The position numbers and the translations under genes were made by a program. A DNA stretch of 64,000 nt. Origin: Salinibacterium sp. NK8237 (lineage in GTDB: Bacteria; Actinomycetota; Actinomycetes; Actinomycetales; Microbacteriaceae). The stretch covers positions 1,860,001-1,924,000 of the forward strand of contig NZ_JADYWE010000001.1 in assembly GCF_015864955.1 (NCBI RefSeq), in the 5' to 3' direction. Below are positions 44,521 to 53,186 of this stretch, piece after piece (within the stretch, counting starts at the first letter, position 1; each line of letters starts with the position of its first letter). The notes beneath the pieces were generated by a model. The model worked only from the letters and a program-made list of their open reading frames with translations, did no database searches and had not been told where the DNA came from.

Positions 44521-45273
44521 ATGGCAAGAAAAGCACTCGATGGTTTGCGCGTGCTCGTCCCGCGCGGAGGCAATTGGGGCGACAGCGTTGCGGCACTTTT
44601 GAGAGCGCACTCGGGCATTCCCGTGATCGCTCCTCTCATTAATTTCGCGCCCTCAGAAAACGTTGCCGCGCTCGCCAATGCCTTTCATGAACTCAATGAT
44701 GGGCAGTTTGACTGGATCGCTGTTACGAGCGCGACCACGGTCGATGTGTTGATCGCCAGCGGCGTCAAGATCCCCGAAAGCACCAAGATCGCTGCGGTGG
44801 GTGAAACGACCGCCAGCGCACTCACTCTCGCCGGACACCGAGTCGATTTTGTCCCAGAGTTCGACAACTCGGGTCGCGGGCTTGTGAAGGAATGGCCAGA
44901 CGCTACGCCGAGCCTCCGCGTTCTCGCGCCACAATCCAATCTTGCCGACACGACTCTCGTCGACGGTCTCGGGGCGCTAGGCCACGAGGTTCTGAGCGTA
45001 TCGGCGTACAGCACCGTGGGCGTGCCCGTTGCCGACAAGGTGCGTGAGGATGTTGCATCCGGCCGCATCTCTGCCGTGCTGATCAGCTCTGGTTCTGTCG
45101 CGCGGCAAGTGGCTGAGCAGCTCTCGCCGCTTCCCGAAGGGACAATTGTGGCGTGCATCGGTCCGCGCACTGCGTTCGATGCTCGCGCAGCAGGCCTCAC
45201 CGTGCACGTGATCGCCGAAGTCCGATCAAGCGAATCGCTTGTCGAGACGCTCGTGGAGTATCTGCGCCGCTAG
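44521..45273 (+). CDS. hemD: Uroporphyrinogen-III synthase
   Basis: The protein has 250 residues, the normal length for HemD. The two-domain fold is recognisable: LRVLVPRGGNWGDSVAALL at the start, DWIAVTSATTVDVLI in the middle and VLISSGSVARQVAEQL with CIGPRTAFDARAAGL near the end. It cyclises hydroxymethylbilane with inversion of ring D. It is separated from the rest of the haem genes by three small envelope genes, so its expression may depend on a promoter of its own; a hairpin covers its ribosome site. Confidence 0.9.
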   Translation: MARKALDGLRVLVPRGGNWGDSVAALLRAHSGIPVIAPLINFAPSENVAALANAFHELNDGQFDWIAVTSATTVDVLIASGVKIPESTKIAAVGETTASALTLAGHRVDFVPEFDNSGRGLVKEWPDATPSLRVLAPQSNLADTTLVDGLGALGHEVLSVSAYSTVGVPVADKVREDVASGRISAVLISSGSVARQVAEQLSPLPEGTIVACIGPRTAFDARAAGLTVHVIAEVRSSESLVETLVEYLRR

Positions 45274-45290
45274 CGGGCGGTGCGGCCCGC
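45273..45290. terminator. Possible bidirectional terminator between hemD and the DUF1304 gene
   Basis: GCGGGC and GCCCGC form a 6-base GC stem with a 6-base loop immediately at the hemD stop, between convergent genes. There is no T-run. Confidence 0.3.
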
Positions 45291-45348
45291 CAGCGGGCGA
45301 AGGCGGACGTTAACGCGGGTGTGGAGGTGGCCGCCCGTTCGTGCCCTG

Positions 45349-45756
45349 TTAGCCGACGTTGAGCGCCAGCACGAGGAAGATGATTCCGAGCAGCGGCGGC
45401 GTTCCCTGAACTATCGCGGGACGCATCATCGTCTTGGGCTGCGAAGTGACCAGCACAATCGCGGCGAGCACCATGCTCAGCGCACCAAACATGGCGAGGG
45501 CGATGCCGGCTGGCCACAGGTTGGTGGTGCCCATGAGTACGAGTCCCGTTCCGGCGCCGAGGGCGAGGAAGACGTTGTAGAAGCCTTGGTTGTAGGCCCA
45601 GGGCTTGACGGCATCCACCTCGTGAGGCTTCACGCCGAAGATTTGCTGCACGCGAGGCGTGTGAAAGAGCACGCTCTCCATGAAGAAAATCATGAGGTGA
45701 ACGAGGGCGGCGAGAAAGATGAAGGTTGATCCGAAAATGGCCAAGACAATGTTCAT
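45349..45756 (-). CDS. DUF1304 membrane protein
   Basis: The protein has 135 residues from ATG 45756; a longer in-frame reading to 45975 runs into the next gene and is rejected. Four hydrophobic helices are predicted, and the family signature is MESVLFHTPRVQQIFG and AYNQGFYNVFLALG. Function of the family is unknown. It is convergent with hemD and lies 28 bases downstream of the reductase gene on the same strand. Confidence 0.8.
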   Translation of the reverse strand: MNIVLAIFGSTFIFLAALVHLMIFFMESVLFHTPRVQQIFGVKPHEVDAVKPWAYNQGFYNVFLALGAGTGLVLMGTTNLWPAGIALAMFGALSMVLAAIVLVTSQPKTMMRPAIVQGTPPLLGIIFLVLALNVG

Positions 45757-45784
45757 GCTCAAAAGTGTGGCACAGTCGCCCTGC

Positions 45785-46774
45785 TTAACCGTGCACGTCG
45801 ATGACCGTTCTGCCGCGGATGCGGCCAGCGATAATGTCTTCTCCGGCAGCGATGGCGTCGCTGAGTCCAATCGTAGAGGTGGTGCTTTCGAGCAGGCTGA
45901 GGTCGAGATCGCGGGCCAGGCGTTCCCAAGCCTCGAGTCGGTGTGCGCGTGGAGTGAAGACCGAGTTGATGCCAATGAGGCTCACTCCGCGCAAAATAAA
46001 CGGCATCACGCTCGTGTGCAGCTCGCTCGATTGGGCGTTGCCACACGCGGTGACTGTTCCGCCGTATTCGGTCGCGGCGATCGCCGAGGCGAGCGTCGTG
46101 CCGCCGACGGCGTCGATGGCTCCAGCCCAGCGCTGCTTCATGAGGGCTTTGGGTTCGGCGCTGAGTTCGGCCCGGTCAATGATCGTGGTGGCGCCGAGCT
46201 GGCGCAGATAGTCGTGTTCGCTTTCGCGACCAGTGGATGCCGTCACGCTGTAGCCGAGCTTGGCGAGCAGTGCGATGGCCACAGACCCCACTCCGCCGGC
46301 AGCACCGGTGACGAGTACCTCGCCGGAGACTCCGCCGCGCTCAATCGCGAGCACCGAGAGCATGGCGGTGAAGCCTGCCGTGCCGATTGCGGCAGCCTGA
46401 TGATTGCTGATGCCGGCGGGCACCGGAACAACCCAATCGCCAGGAACGCGCGCCCGTTCAGCGTAACCACCATGATGGGTTTCACTGAGACCACAACCAT
46501 TCACCAACACACGCTGACCAGCACTAAAGCGGTCATCCGTCGACTCGGCGACGACCCCGACGAGGTCGATACCGGCGATCAGGCGGGGCGCGCGAACGAT
46601 GCCAGGTCTGCCCGTGAGTGCGATGCCGTCTTTGTAGTTGAGGCTTGAGAACTCGACATCGATCGTGACATCTCCGGGCATCAGGATGCTGTCATCCAGT
46701 TGCTCAGAGAGCTCGACGTGCGCCGGAGCTTGTCGGTCGGACTCGTTCTTGATTACTTCGATTCCACGCCACAT
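45785..46774 (-). CDS. Zinc-free MDR oxidoreductase (YhdH/AcuI, acrylyl-CoA reductase-like)
   Basis: The protein has 329 residues, the length of YhdH/AcuI enzymes. Early motifs are SSLNYKDGIALTGRPGIV and PRLIAGIDLVGVV, and the nucleotide-binding site is VTGAAGGVGSVAIALLAKLGY. These NADPH-dependent enzymes reduce acrylyl-CoA or quinone-like substrates. No zinc-ligand Cys pattern is present. The exact substrate is not evident from neighbours. Confidence 0.85.
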   Translation of the reverse strand: MWRGIEVIKNESDRQAPAHVELSEQLDDSILMPGDVTIDVEFSSLNYKDGIALTGRPGIVRAPRLIAGIDLVGVVAESTDDRFSAGQRVLVNGCGLSETHHGGYAERARVPGDWVVPVPAGISNHQAAAIGTAGFTAMLSVLAIERGGVSGEVLVTGAAGGVGSVAIALLAKLGYSVTASTGRESEHDYLRQLGATTIIDRAELSAEPKALMKQRWAGAIDAVGGTTLASAIAATEYGGTVTACGNAQSSELHTSVMPFILRGVSLIGINSVFTPRAHRLEAWERLARDLDLSLLESTTSTIGLSDAIAAGEDIIAGRIRGRTVIDVHG

Positions 46775-46821
46775 ACCGCCAGCCTAGAACCGCAGGCTGG
46801 GTTGTGGTTCAGCAAATTGAG

Positions 46822-47847
46822 TTAGCCGAAGAGAATCGCAGCTTCGTCGTAGCGCGACTGCGGCACCGTGTTGAGCTTGCCGAGGGCATCCTCGAATGCG
46901 ACGTTGGTGATCTCGGTGCCCTGCAGTGACACCATGCGACCCCAGCGACCGTGGATGACCGCGTCGACGGCGGCGAGGCCGTAGCGAGTGGCGAGCACGC
47001 GGTCGTAGGCGCTTGGCGTTCCACCGCGCTGGATGTGACCCAGGGTGGTTGAGCGAGTTTCGAGGCCGGTGAGAGCTTCGATTTCGGGCGCAAGCATGTC
47101 GCCGATACCGCCGAGCCGGGGGCGACCGAAGGCGTCGAGGCCGCGCTCGGAGTGAGCATCGTCCATGGTGTCGAGGGTGAAGCCTTCGGCGACAACAACG
47201 AGAGGGGCGCGGCCGCGGTCGCGAGCTGATGTAACCCACTCCACGATCTGCGCCATGGACGTCTTTTGCTCGGGGATGAGAATCGCGTGGGCGCCGGCAG
47301 CCATTCCTGAGTGCAGCGCGATCCAGCCAACGTGGCGGCCCATGACCTCGGCGACCATGCAGCGGCCGTGCGAGTCGCCGGTGGTGCGCAGGCGGTCCAT
47401 GGCGTCGGTCGCGATCTGCGTGGCAGTGTCGAAGCCGAACGTGTAGTCGGTGGCCGAAAGGTCGTTGTCTACCGTCTTGGGGACTCCGACGATCTTGATG
47501 CCGGCATCCGTCAACCGCTTGGCAGCAGCGAGAGTGCCTTCGCCGCCGATGGCGATGAGGGAGTCAACGCCGAGGCGTTCCATGTTTTCGCGCACAGTAT
47601 CTGCGCCGTCGGTGCCCTCGAAGGGGTTGGTGCGGGAGGTGCCCAGAATGGTGCCACCCTGCTTGGAGATGCCCTGAATGTCTTTGCGGGTGAGGGGCAT
47701 GGCGTCGCCTTCAACGACTCCACGCCAACCGTCGCGGAAACCGACGAACTCTTTGTTGTAGACCTGCGTGCCCTTGAGCACGATGCCGCGAATAACAGCG
47801 TTCAACCCGGGGCAGTCGCCACCGCTGGTCAGGATTCCAATCTTCAT
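46822..47847 (-). CDS. pfkA: 6-phosphofructokinase
   Basis: The protein has 341 residues from ATG 47847 (MKIGILTSGGDCPGLNAVIR); an upstream in-frame start at 47865 is less likely. The catalytic segment is VPKTVDNDLSATDYT. The phosphate-donor site reads IGGEGT, with Gly at the position that is Asp in pyrophosphate-dependent enzymes, and Lys in PKT as in the actinobacterial mixed group. This favours ATP as donor, a family-level inference. It phosphorylates fructose 6-phosphate in glycolysis. Confidence 0.9.
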   Translation of the reverse strand: MKIGILTSGGDCPGLNAVIRGIVLKGTQVYNKEFVGFRDGWRGVVEGDAMPLTRKDIQGISKQGGTILGTSRTNPFEGTDGADTVRENMERLGVDSLIAIGGEGTLAAAKRLTDAGIKIVGVPKTVDNDLSATDYTFGFDTATQIATDAMDRLRTTGDSHGRCMVAEVMGRHVGWIALHSGMAAGAHAILIPEQKTSMAQIVEWVTSARDRGRAPLVVVAEGFTLDTMDDAHSERGLDAFGRPRLGGIGDMLAPEIEALTGLETRSTTLGHIQRGGTPSAYDRVLATRYGLAAVDAVIHGRWGRMVSLQGTEITNVAFEDALGKLNTVPQSRYDEAAILFG

Positions 47848-47912
47848 GAACCCATCATGGCGCATTTTTGTGCGCTAACGAGCCACGATCTGGTTCGCAG
47901 CGCCTCGGCGCT

Positions 47913-48800
47913 TTAGCGGCTTATTGCTGCTTCGGTGATCGGATGCGCGGCACACGCCACCGAATCTGCGTGCTCATCGCACACCACGAACTGCTCACGG
48001 CAGGCCTTGTTGTGGCAATTCTCGACCCGCTTAGTTGCGGCACCGCACTGATAGCAGCGGCCGATCGCTTCGGTGTCTGCCGTGAAGTCGATGGCCATGC
48101 GCTTGTCGAAAACGTAGAGCGAACCGTTCCACAAACCAGAGTCGCCGTACTTCTCGCCGTAGCGAACGATGCCGCCCTCGAGCTGGTAGACCTCACCGAA
48201 TCCGCGGCTGCGCATAAGAGAGGAGAGCACTTCACAGCGGATGCCGCCCGTGCAGTACGTGACGACGGGCTTGTCTTTGAGGTGGTCGTATTTGCCGCTG
48301 TCGAGTTCGGCGACGAAGTCACGAGTGGTGGCGACATCCGGAACTATTGCATCGGTGAATTTGCCGATCGCGGCCTCGATGGGATTGCGACCGTCGAAGA
48401 AGGTGACCTCTTTGCGAGCCACGAGCTCGTGTAGTTCTTCGGGGCTGAGCTTCGTGCCGCCGCCAACCACGCCGTTCTCGTCAACCTGTAGCTCGCCGGG
48501 GGCTCCGAAGCTGACAATCTCGTCGCGCACCTTCACGCTGAGCTTCGGAAAGTCGTCTCCCTGGCCCTCGCTCCACTTGAAGTCGATGTTCTTGAACGCC
48601 GGATACTCCCGCGTCTTGCGCACGTAACGCTTAATGTCCTTGAGCTCGCCGCCGACGGTGCCATTCATGCCGTCTTTGGAGAGGATGATGCGACCGCCGA
48701 GCCCGAGGGACTCACAGAGGTCGCGCTGCCACAACCGCACAGCCTCCGGATCGGCCAGCGGCGTGAACACGTAGAAGAGAAGGATCTTAGGAACAGCCAC
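47913..48800 (-). CDS. trhO: tRNA uridine(34) hydroxylase TrhO (rhodanese-domain protein)
   Basis: The protein has 295 residues. The N-terminal acylphosphatase-like domain starts [22 protein letters not shown] rhodanese domain has the active Cys183 in YCTGGIRCE, and the C-terminal part is Cys-rich ([19 protein letters not shown]). Its relatives hydroxylate uridine 34 in the anticodon of certain tRNAs. The gene lies 18 bases downstream of a small membrane protein gene on the same strand. Confidence 0.9.
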   Translation of the reverse strand: MAVPKILLFYVFTPLADPEAVRLWQRDLCESLGLGGRIILSKDGMNGTVGGELKDIKRYVRKTREYPAFKNIDFKWSEGQGDDFPKLSVKVRDEIVSFGAPGELQVDENGVVGGGTKLSPEELHELVARKEVTFFDGRNPIEAAIGKFTDAIVPDVATTRDFVAELDSGKYDHLKDKPVVTYCTGGIRCEVLSSLMRSRGFGEVYQLEGGIVRYGEKYGDSGLWNGSLYVFDKRMAIDFTADTEAIGRCYQCGAATKRVENCHNKACREQFVVCDEHADSVACAAHPITEAAISR

Positions 48801-48818
48801 AGGGCAAGTTTACGGCTG

Positions 48819-49307
48819 TTAGGTGGGGAATCCGCGCGGGGCGGGTGGCGGCGGTGGGCTGGCATCCGGATCATCCGTGTCTGGATCGTCCGTGTGCGGA
48901 TCGTTGGTTGTGTCGCTCGGATCGCCCTCTGCTTCGACGGGTGATTCGGCGTCTGCCGCGAGGGGATCGCCTTTGCGCTCGACGAGCAGTTGCGCATAGG
49001 CGATCCGTATCCGGTTCGGCGCGACGAGTTCGTCGAGCAGGACCTGGTGAAAACGCAGCCCGGACTCGGGGAAGATGCGCCCCCAGGTTCTCGCCGTCCA
49101 CGCCATCTCGGCAAGAGCGAGAGAGCTGGCATAAACAAAGGTGTGCTCTGCCGATGCCGTCGAGTTGAACAAAATGAGTAGAGCGAGGCTGGTGCTGACG
49201 GCAGTGACACCGAGGATGCGCGGCAGACTGATGACGGGCGTTCGCGCGCCACTCAGGGCTACACCGGTCGCGATGCCGATTGCGAGAAAGCCCCAAAACC
49301 AGAACAT
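48819..49307 (-). CDS. Small membrane protein, paralogue of the 49530-49889 product
   Basis: The protein has 162 residues. Two N-terminal hydrophobic helices (to about residue 65) are followed by ARTWGRIFPESGLRFHQVLLDELVAPNRIRIAYAQLLVER. This block aligns well with PRIWLRVFPESGFSYWQ...RDLRKEYAAMLGER of the third gene in this operon. The last 50 residues are acidic and repetitive (DTTNDPHTDDPDTDDPD) and end Pro-rich. Function is not recognised. Confidence 0.65.
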   Translation of the reverse strand: MFWFWGFLAIGIATGVALSGARTPVISLPRILGVTAVSTSLALLILFNSTASAEHTFVYASSLALAEMAWTARTWGRIFPESGLRFHQVLLDELVAPNRIRIAYAQLLVERKGDPLAADAESPVEAEGDPSDTTNDPHTDDPDTDDPDASPPPPPAPRGFPT

Positions 49308-49313
49308 GGATCG

Positions 49314-49520
49314 CTACTGCCGTGGGGAGTTCTTGGCGGTCTTGAGCGTGTCGTTGTCAACGGCGTTGAACTCACCAGCGAGGAAGAGCATCCATTCGTC
49401 GTAGATGGCGTCGGTGTGCAAGAAGCTGCGGCCGATTGTCTGCACGGCGGTGCGCCCGGAGTCGGGGAGCAAGCGGTGCCAGAGGAGCCCCGCGACGATC
49501 GCGCCCAGAAAGAGAAGCAT
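49314..49520 (-). CDS. Very small membrane protein in the same operon
   Basis: The protein has 68 residues with one N-terminal hydrophobic segment (LLFLGAIVAGLLWHRLL) and then the PDSGRTAVQ and FLHTDAIYDEWML patterns. PDSG resembles the PESG block of its neighbours, so it may be a shortened member of the same set. It lies 6 bases upstream of the 162-residue gene and 9 bases downstream of the 119-residue gene. Confidence 0.55.
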   Translation of the reverse strand: MLLFLGAIVAGLLWHRLLPDSGRTAVQTIGRSFLHTDAIYDEWMLFLAGEFNAVDNDTLKTAKNSPRQ

Positions 49521-49529
49521 GAGCGAAGC

Positions 49530-49889
49530 TTAGCCAGCGGCCGTATTCTGCTCTGCGCGCTCTCCGAGCATCGCCGCGTACTCCTTGCGCAGGTCGCGCG
49601 GGTTGGTGAATTGGCGCGCAACAAGCTGCCAGTAGCTGAAGCCGGACTCGGGGAAGACCCGTAGCCAGATTCGTGGGGCGTAGGCGACTTGAGTGATGAT
49701 GAGGCCGCCGAGGAAGGCGTAGCCCATCATCCCGTGGCCTCCAGTTGTTGCGGTGATGACGATTACGGCGCCCATGCCCATCATGAGAATGACGAGGTTG
49801 GGCAGGGGCTTGTAGGTCGGGGTGCGTGCTTCGCACGACAGCACACCCGTGATCAATCCGATCACCGCTGCAACGACCAACCACATCAT
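49530..49889 (-). CDS. Small membrane protein, first of a three-gene paralogous operon
   Basis: The protein has 119 residues. Two hydrophobic helices (WLVVAAVIGLITGVL, then IVITATTGGHGMMGYAFLGGL) are followed by APRIWLRVFPESGFSYWQ and RDLRKEYAAMLGER. The same block occurs in the product of 48819-49307. Both also share an ARTP turn after the first helix. Function is not recognised. It diverges from the glycosylase gene 42 bases away. Confidence 0.6.
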   Translation of the reverse strand: MMWLVVAAVIGLITGVLSCEARTPTYKPLPNLVILMMGMGAVIVITATTGGHGMMGYAFLGGLIITQVAYAPRIWLRVFPESGFSYWQLVARQFTNPRDLRKEYAAMLGERAEQNTAAG

Positions 49890-49931
49890 GAGGCAAACTC
49901 TACGTCAGGGGTGGCGCGTAATCTAGGGCTC

Positions 49932-50867
49932 ATGACTTTCGCGCTCGCCGCCGACGAGCCCGTGCGCACCCGGTTCGCGCCCGGGCGGCCCGTCGATGTG
50001 CGCGCAACCTTGGCGCCGCTGAAACGCGGTGCTGGTGACCCCACCATGCGAGTGGATGACGCGGGCACCTGGCGCACGATGCTCACGCCTGACGGTCCCG
50101 CAACTCTGCGTCTCGTGCAGCACCAATCGCATGTGGACTGTACCGCGTGGGGCGCCGGAGCAGAGTGGGCAATCGCCAGCGTTCCCGAGCTGCTGGGGGA
50201 GGGCGACGACTGGAGCGACTTCGATATTTCGGCGCTTCCGTTCGCCGCTGAAGCTCAGCGTCAGAACCCCGGCTTGCGGTTGCCGCGCACCAAGCTTGTG
50301 TTCGAGGCGCTAGTGATGGCCATTCTTGAGCAGAAAGTCACGGGCATCGAAGCGAAGCGGGGGTGGCGCATCCTCGTCACCAAGCATGGTTCGCCGGCGC
50401 CCGGGCCAGCCCCGACCGGGATGCGGGTGGTGCCGACACCTCAAGGGTGGGCACGAATTCCGTCGTGGGAGTGGCACCGCGCGGGAGTCGGGCCCCAGCG
50501 TTCGGCGACCGTGATGCGCGCGACTCAAGTGGCGGCATCCCTCGAGCGCACCGCCGACTGGGGGCGTGGCGGGCCGCGCATTGAGGCCGCGCTGCGATCA
50601 GTCGTGGGCGTTGGCGTGTGGACGGCCGCCGAAACCATGCAGCGCTCGCACGCCGACCCCGACAGCCCCAGCGTTGGCGATTACCACCTCGCCGCCGTTG
50701 TGGGCTGGGCGCTGATTGGTGAACCCGTCGACGATGAGCGGATGCTCGAACTGCTCGAGCCCTGGCGCGGCCATCGTCAGCGGGTTGTGCGACTCATCAC
50801 GGTATCCGGGTTTCGCAAGCCAGCCTTTGGGGCGCGGATGACGATCCAGGATCATCGCGGGCACTAG
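49932..50867 (+). CDS. DNA-3-methyladenine glycosylase (AlkA-like, HhH-GPD)
   Basis: The protein has 311 residues from ATG 49932; a longer in-frame reading from 49689 overlaps the opposite gene. The N-terminal beta domain precedes the helix-hairpin-helix region (LRSVVGVGVWTAAETMQ) and the catalytic Asp250 in SVGDYHLAAVVGWAL. It excises alkylated bases from DNA. GGGCT precedes the ATG only weakly, and a leaderless start is possible. Confidence 0.85.
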   Translation: MTFALAADEPVRTRFAPGRPVDVRATLAPLKRGAGDPTMRVDDAGTWRTMLTPDGPATLRLVQHQSHVDCTAWGAGAEWAIASVPELLGEGDDWSDFDISALPFAAEAQRQNPGLRLPRTKLVFEALVMAILEQKVTGIEAKRGWRILVTKHGSPAPGPAPTGMRVVPTPQGWARIPSWEWHRAGVGPQRSATVMRATQVAASLERTADWGRGGPRIEAALRSVVGVGVWTAAETMQRSHADPDSPSVGDYHLAAVVGWALIGEPVDDERMLELLEPWRGHRQRVVRLITVSGFRKPAFGARMTIQDHRGH

Positions 50868-50984
50868 CCGCGAACGTAGACAGCGAGCCGTTCGCCGGTA
50901 GTATTTTGCTGCAAGGCAGTCCATCGCCCGTCGGGCCATCTACTGCGTCAGTCACTTCGGCCGAGAGCCGGGATTCGGGAGCGC

Positions 50985-52157
50985 ATGGCTAACGAGCGCG
51001 AGTCGGCCGTCACCACTGCACCGGCACCGGCGGCGAAGGTTCGCATCGACGCGCTCGACTGGGCGCGAGGATGGATGCTCGTCGCGAGCTTGGGCGTCAA
51101 CAGCGCCATCATCTCGATCCCGCTGCTCGGTCATGCGTCGTGGGCAAGCGTCATGCCCATCGACCTCATTTTCCCGCTATTCGTGACCCTCGCAGGGTGC
51201 GGAATGGCCTTCGCGTTCCATCGCCGGGTTGAACCGTGGGGTGTGGTGCGGCGCGCACTCGTGCTGCTCGCCCTCGGGCTCGGCTACAACGCGGTCGTCG
51301 ATGCCACCACGTCTCTTTCAGAGTTGCGGTTCACGGGGGTGCTTCAGCTTTATGCGGTGGTGATCATGGTGATGGCTGTGCTGCATCTGGTCACGCGCAG
51401 TTGGCGCGGGTGGGCTGTGCTGACCATCCTGCTCGCCGTCGCGCACACCGCATTGTTGTCACTCTTTGCCCGTTCATGCGTTGCGACATTGCTCACGCCC
51501 GAGTGCAACCCATCTGGTCCCCTCGATTCGCTCCTCTTTGGCGCCTCGCACATCTATACGAACGGTGTCGCCGGGCACGACCCCGAGGGCATCATCGCGA
51601 TCATGGGTGCTCTCGTGTCGACGGCTGCCGGTGCCACTCTTGGCCACCTGATTCTGCATTTCCGCACGAGTGAAGCGACGAGCTCAACGCGCATCCCGAT
51701 CACGACCGTGCCGATCGCCCTCGCGATCACGGCTCTACTGGGACTCGCAGCGGCGCTGTGGCTCGGCTCCGACCTGCTGGCCGGCGGCCCGGTTCCCCCG
51801 ATGAAGCGACTATGGACAGCGCCTTTCGCTCTGAGCATCGCGGCAATCGCTGCCTTGCTTCTTTGGTTGGGACAACTGGCTCTGCCATCGAGCAAATTCC
51901 GAACCGAACGGCAAAGCAGGGTGTGGATGCCGTGGGTCGCGTTGGGGCGAAACAGCCTGTTGGCCTACTTCGGTTCGCACCTTCTGATGGCGCTGCTCAA
52001 CCGTCCGCTCTCTAACGGAACGTCGATCACGGGCGCGTTCGCCAGCATGTTTCCGTCGGCACTTCTTGCGCAACTGGTGTGGACGACAGTGTGGGTCGGG
52101 CTGTGGGTAGTGCTCGCTGTCGTGCTTCACCGTCGCGGTTGGTACGTGAAACCATGA
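50985..52157 (+). CDS. HGSNAT-like multi-pass membrane protein (DUF1624/DUF418 type)
   Basis: The protein has 390 residues and about ten membrane helices. It begins RIDALDWARGWMLVASLGVNS and DLIFPLFVTLAGCGMAFAF, the pattern of heparan-alpha-glucosaminide N-acetyltransferase-like proteins. The helical core has further conserved NSLLAYFGSH. Such proteins may move acyl groups across membranes onto glycans. Its stop overlaps the PIG-L deacetylase ATG, so an acetyltransferase is coupled with a deacetylase-like enzyme. The donor and acceptor are unknown. Confidence 0.7.
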   Translation: MANERESAVTTAPAPAAKVRIDALDWARGWMLVASLGVNSAIISIPLLGHASWASVMPIDLIFPLFVTLAGCGMAFAFHRRVEPWGVVRRALVLLALGLGYNAVVDATTSLSELRFTGVLQLYAVVIMVMAVLHLVTRSWRGWAVLTILLAVAHTALLSLFARSCVATLLTPECNPSGPLDSLLFGASHIYTNGVAGHDPEGIIAIMGALVSTAAGATLGHLILHFRTSEATSSTRIPITTVPIALAITALLGLAAALWLGSDLLAGGPVPPMKRLWTAPFALSIAAIAALLLWLGQLALPSSKFRTERQSRVWMPWVALGRNSLLAYFGSHLLMALLNRPLSNGTSITGAFASMFPSALLAQLVWTTVWVGLWVVLAVVLHRRGWYVKP

Positions 52158-53149
52158 GCGGTCAGCGCGTGGTGAAGTGGCTGGTGGCTGTCGCGTCGAT
52201 CGTGGCGGTCACTGTTGGGCTGGGGGCGATTGCGCAGGCGCGGAACGCTATCGAGCCGAGCGCTGTGATCTATGTCGGGCCGCATCCGGATGACGAATTT
52301 CAGTACTGGTCGCTGTTCGAGGACCGCGCCGATGTTTACAGCGTGGTCGTGCTCTTGACCCGCGGCGAACAAACCGGTTTCTGCGTACCCGAGGGTCTTG
52401 AAGCTGGCTGGCAGGCCGACCTTGAGCCCGCACCCGAGCCTCTTCCCGAAGCGCAGTTCAGCGAATCTTGCGCCGAGGCGCGAGTGAATTCGTTCGTGAA
52501 TTATTTTGTCGACATGGCTCAAGAGGATGAGACCGTGCCTGGCCGGTTCGCCGCCCCCACGACCTCTGCACCAATGCCCGACCCGGAGGGCGTCGTCTGT
52601 CGGCTCGACGACAACGATGACTGCGCGGGCACCACCGCGGTCGACGTCTATCGAGACCTCAACGATCGCGGAGCCCTGCTGGTCTTCGACCTCGGCGATG
52701 GCGACCTGAGCGAAGCAGAAGTCGAGTGGGCGCTGCGAGCCACTATCGACACCTTCGTTCCCGAGCTGGTCGGAGACGACGGGCGAATTGCCGGGATCGT
52801 CGGCTCGTACTCAACGCCAGAAGGCGGCTACACCGGATGCTTCGCCTACCCGCATCCCGACCACATCGCGATCGACAGCACGCTGTGGGCCACCGACTTC
52901 GGTGCCGGATTCCAAGCCAGCGCCACCTGCGCCACCGACCCGCGACGCCAACTCTTTGACCGAGTATCGGATGCCGCCACCGACGCCGCCTTCGCCGTCG
53001 AACCGATCGAGGGCTCAGCCGACGTGCGCCGCACCGGCGCCCACACCGCGCACTACGGCTGGCTGCACGGCACGTACTACCCCGTCGCGCGCCATGGCGA
53101 GAGCGAGCTGTTCCATCAGGATCAGACCTTCTGGGTTCGGTACTGGTGA
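52154..53149 (+). CDS. Secreted PIG-L family deacetylase-like protein
   Basis: The protein has 331 residues from ATG 52154, overlapping the previous stop. An N-terminal hydrophobic segment (WLVAVASIVAVTVGLGAIA) is a signal peptide or anchor. The zinc motif is HPDDE at residues 44-48, and the third His could be that in YPHPDHIAID. PIG-L enzymes remove acetyl groups from N-acetylglucosamine derivatives. Predicted to act outside the membrane, it may modify a cell-surface glycan together with the upstream acyltransferase-like protein. Confidence 0.8.
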   Translation: MSGQRVVKWLVAVASIVAVTVGLGAIAQARNAIEPSAVIYVGPHPDDEFQYWSLFEDRADVYSVVVLLTRGEQTGFCVPEGLEAGWQADLEPAPEPLPEAQFSESCAEARVNSFVNYFVDMAQEDETVPGRFAAPTTSAPMPDPEGVVCRLDDNDDCAGTTAVDVYRDLNDRGALLVFDLGDGDLSEAEVEWALRATIDTFVPELVGDDGRIAGIVGSYSTPEGGYTGCFAYPHPDHIAIDSTLWATDFGAGFQASATCATDPRRQLFDRVSDAATDAAFAVEPIEGSADVRRTGAHTAHYGWLHGTYYPVARHGESELFHQDQTFWVRYW

Positions 53150-53186
53150 TGGTTGGCGGCGTCGGCGAGTCGGCAAAGTTCCGGTA

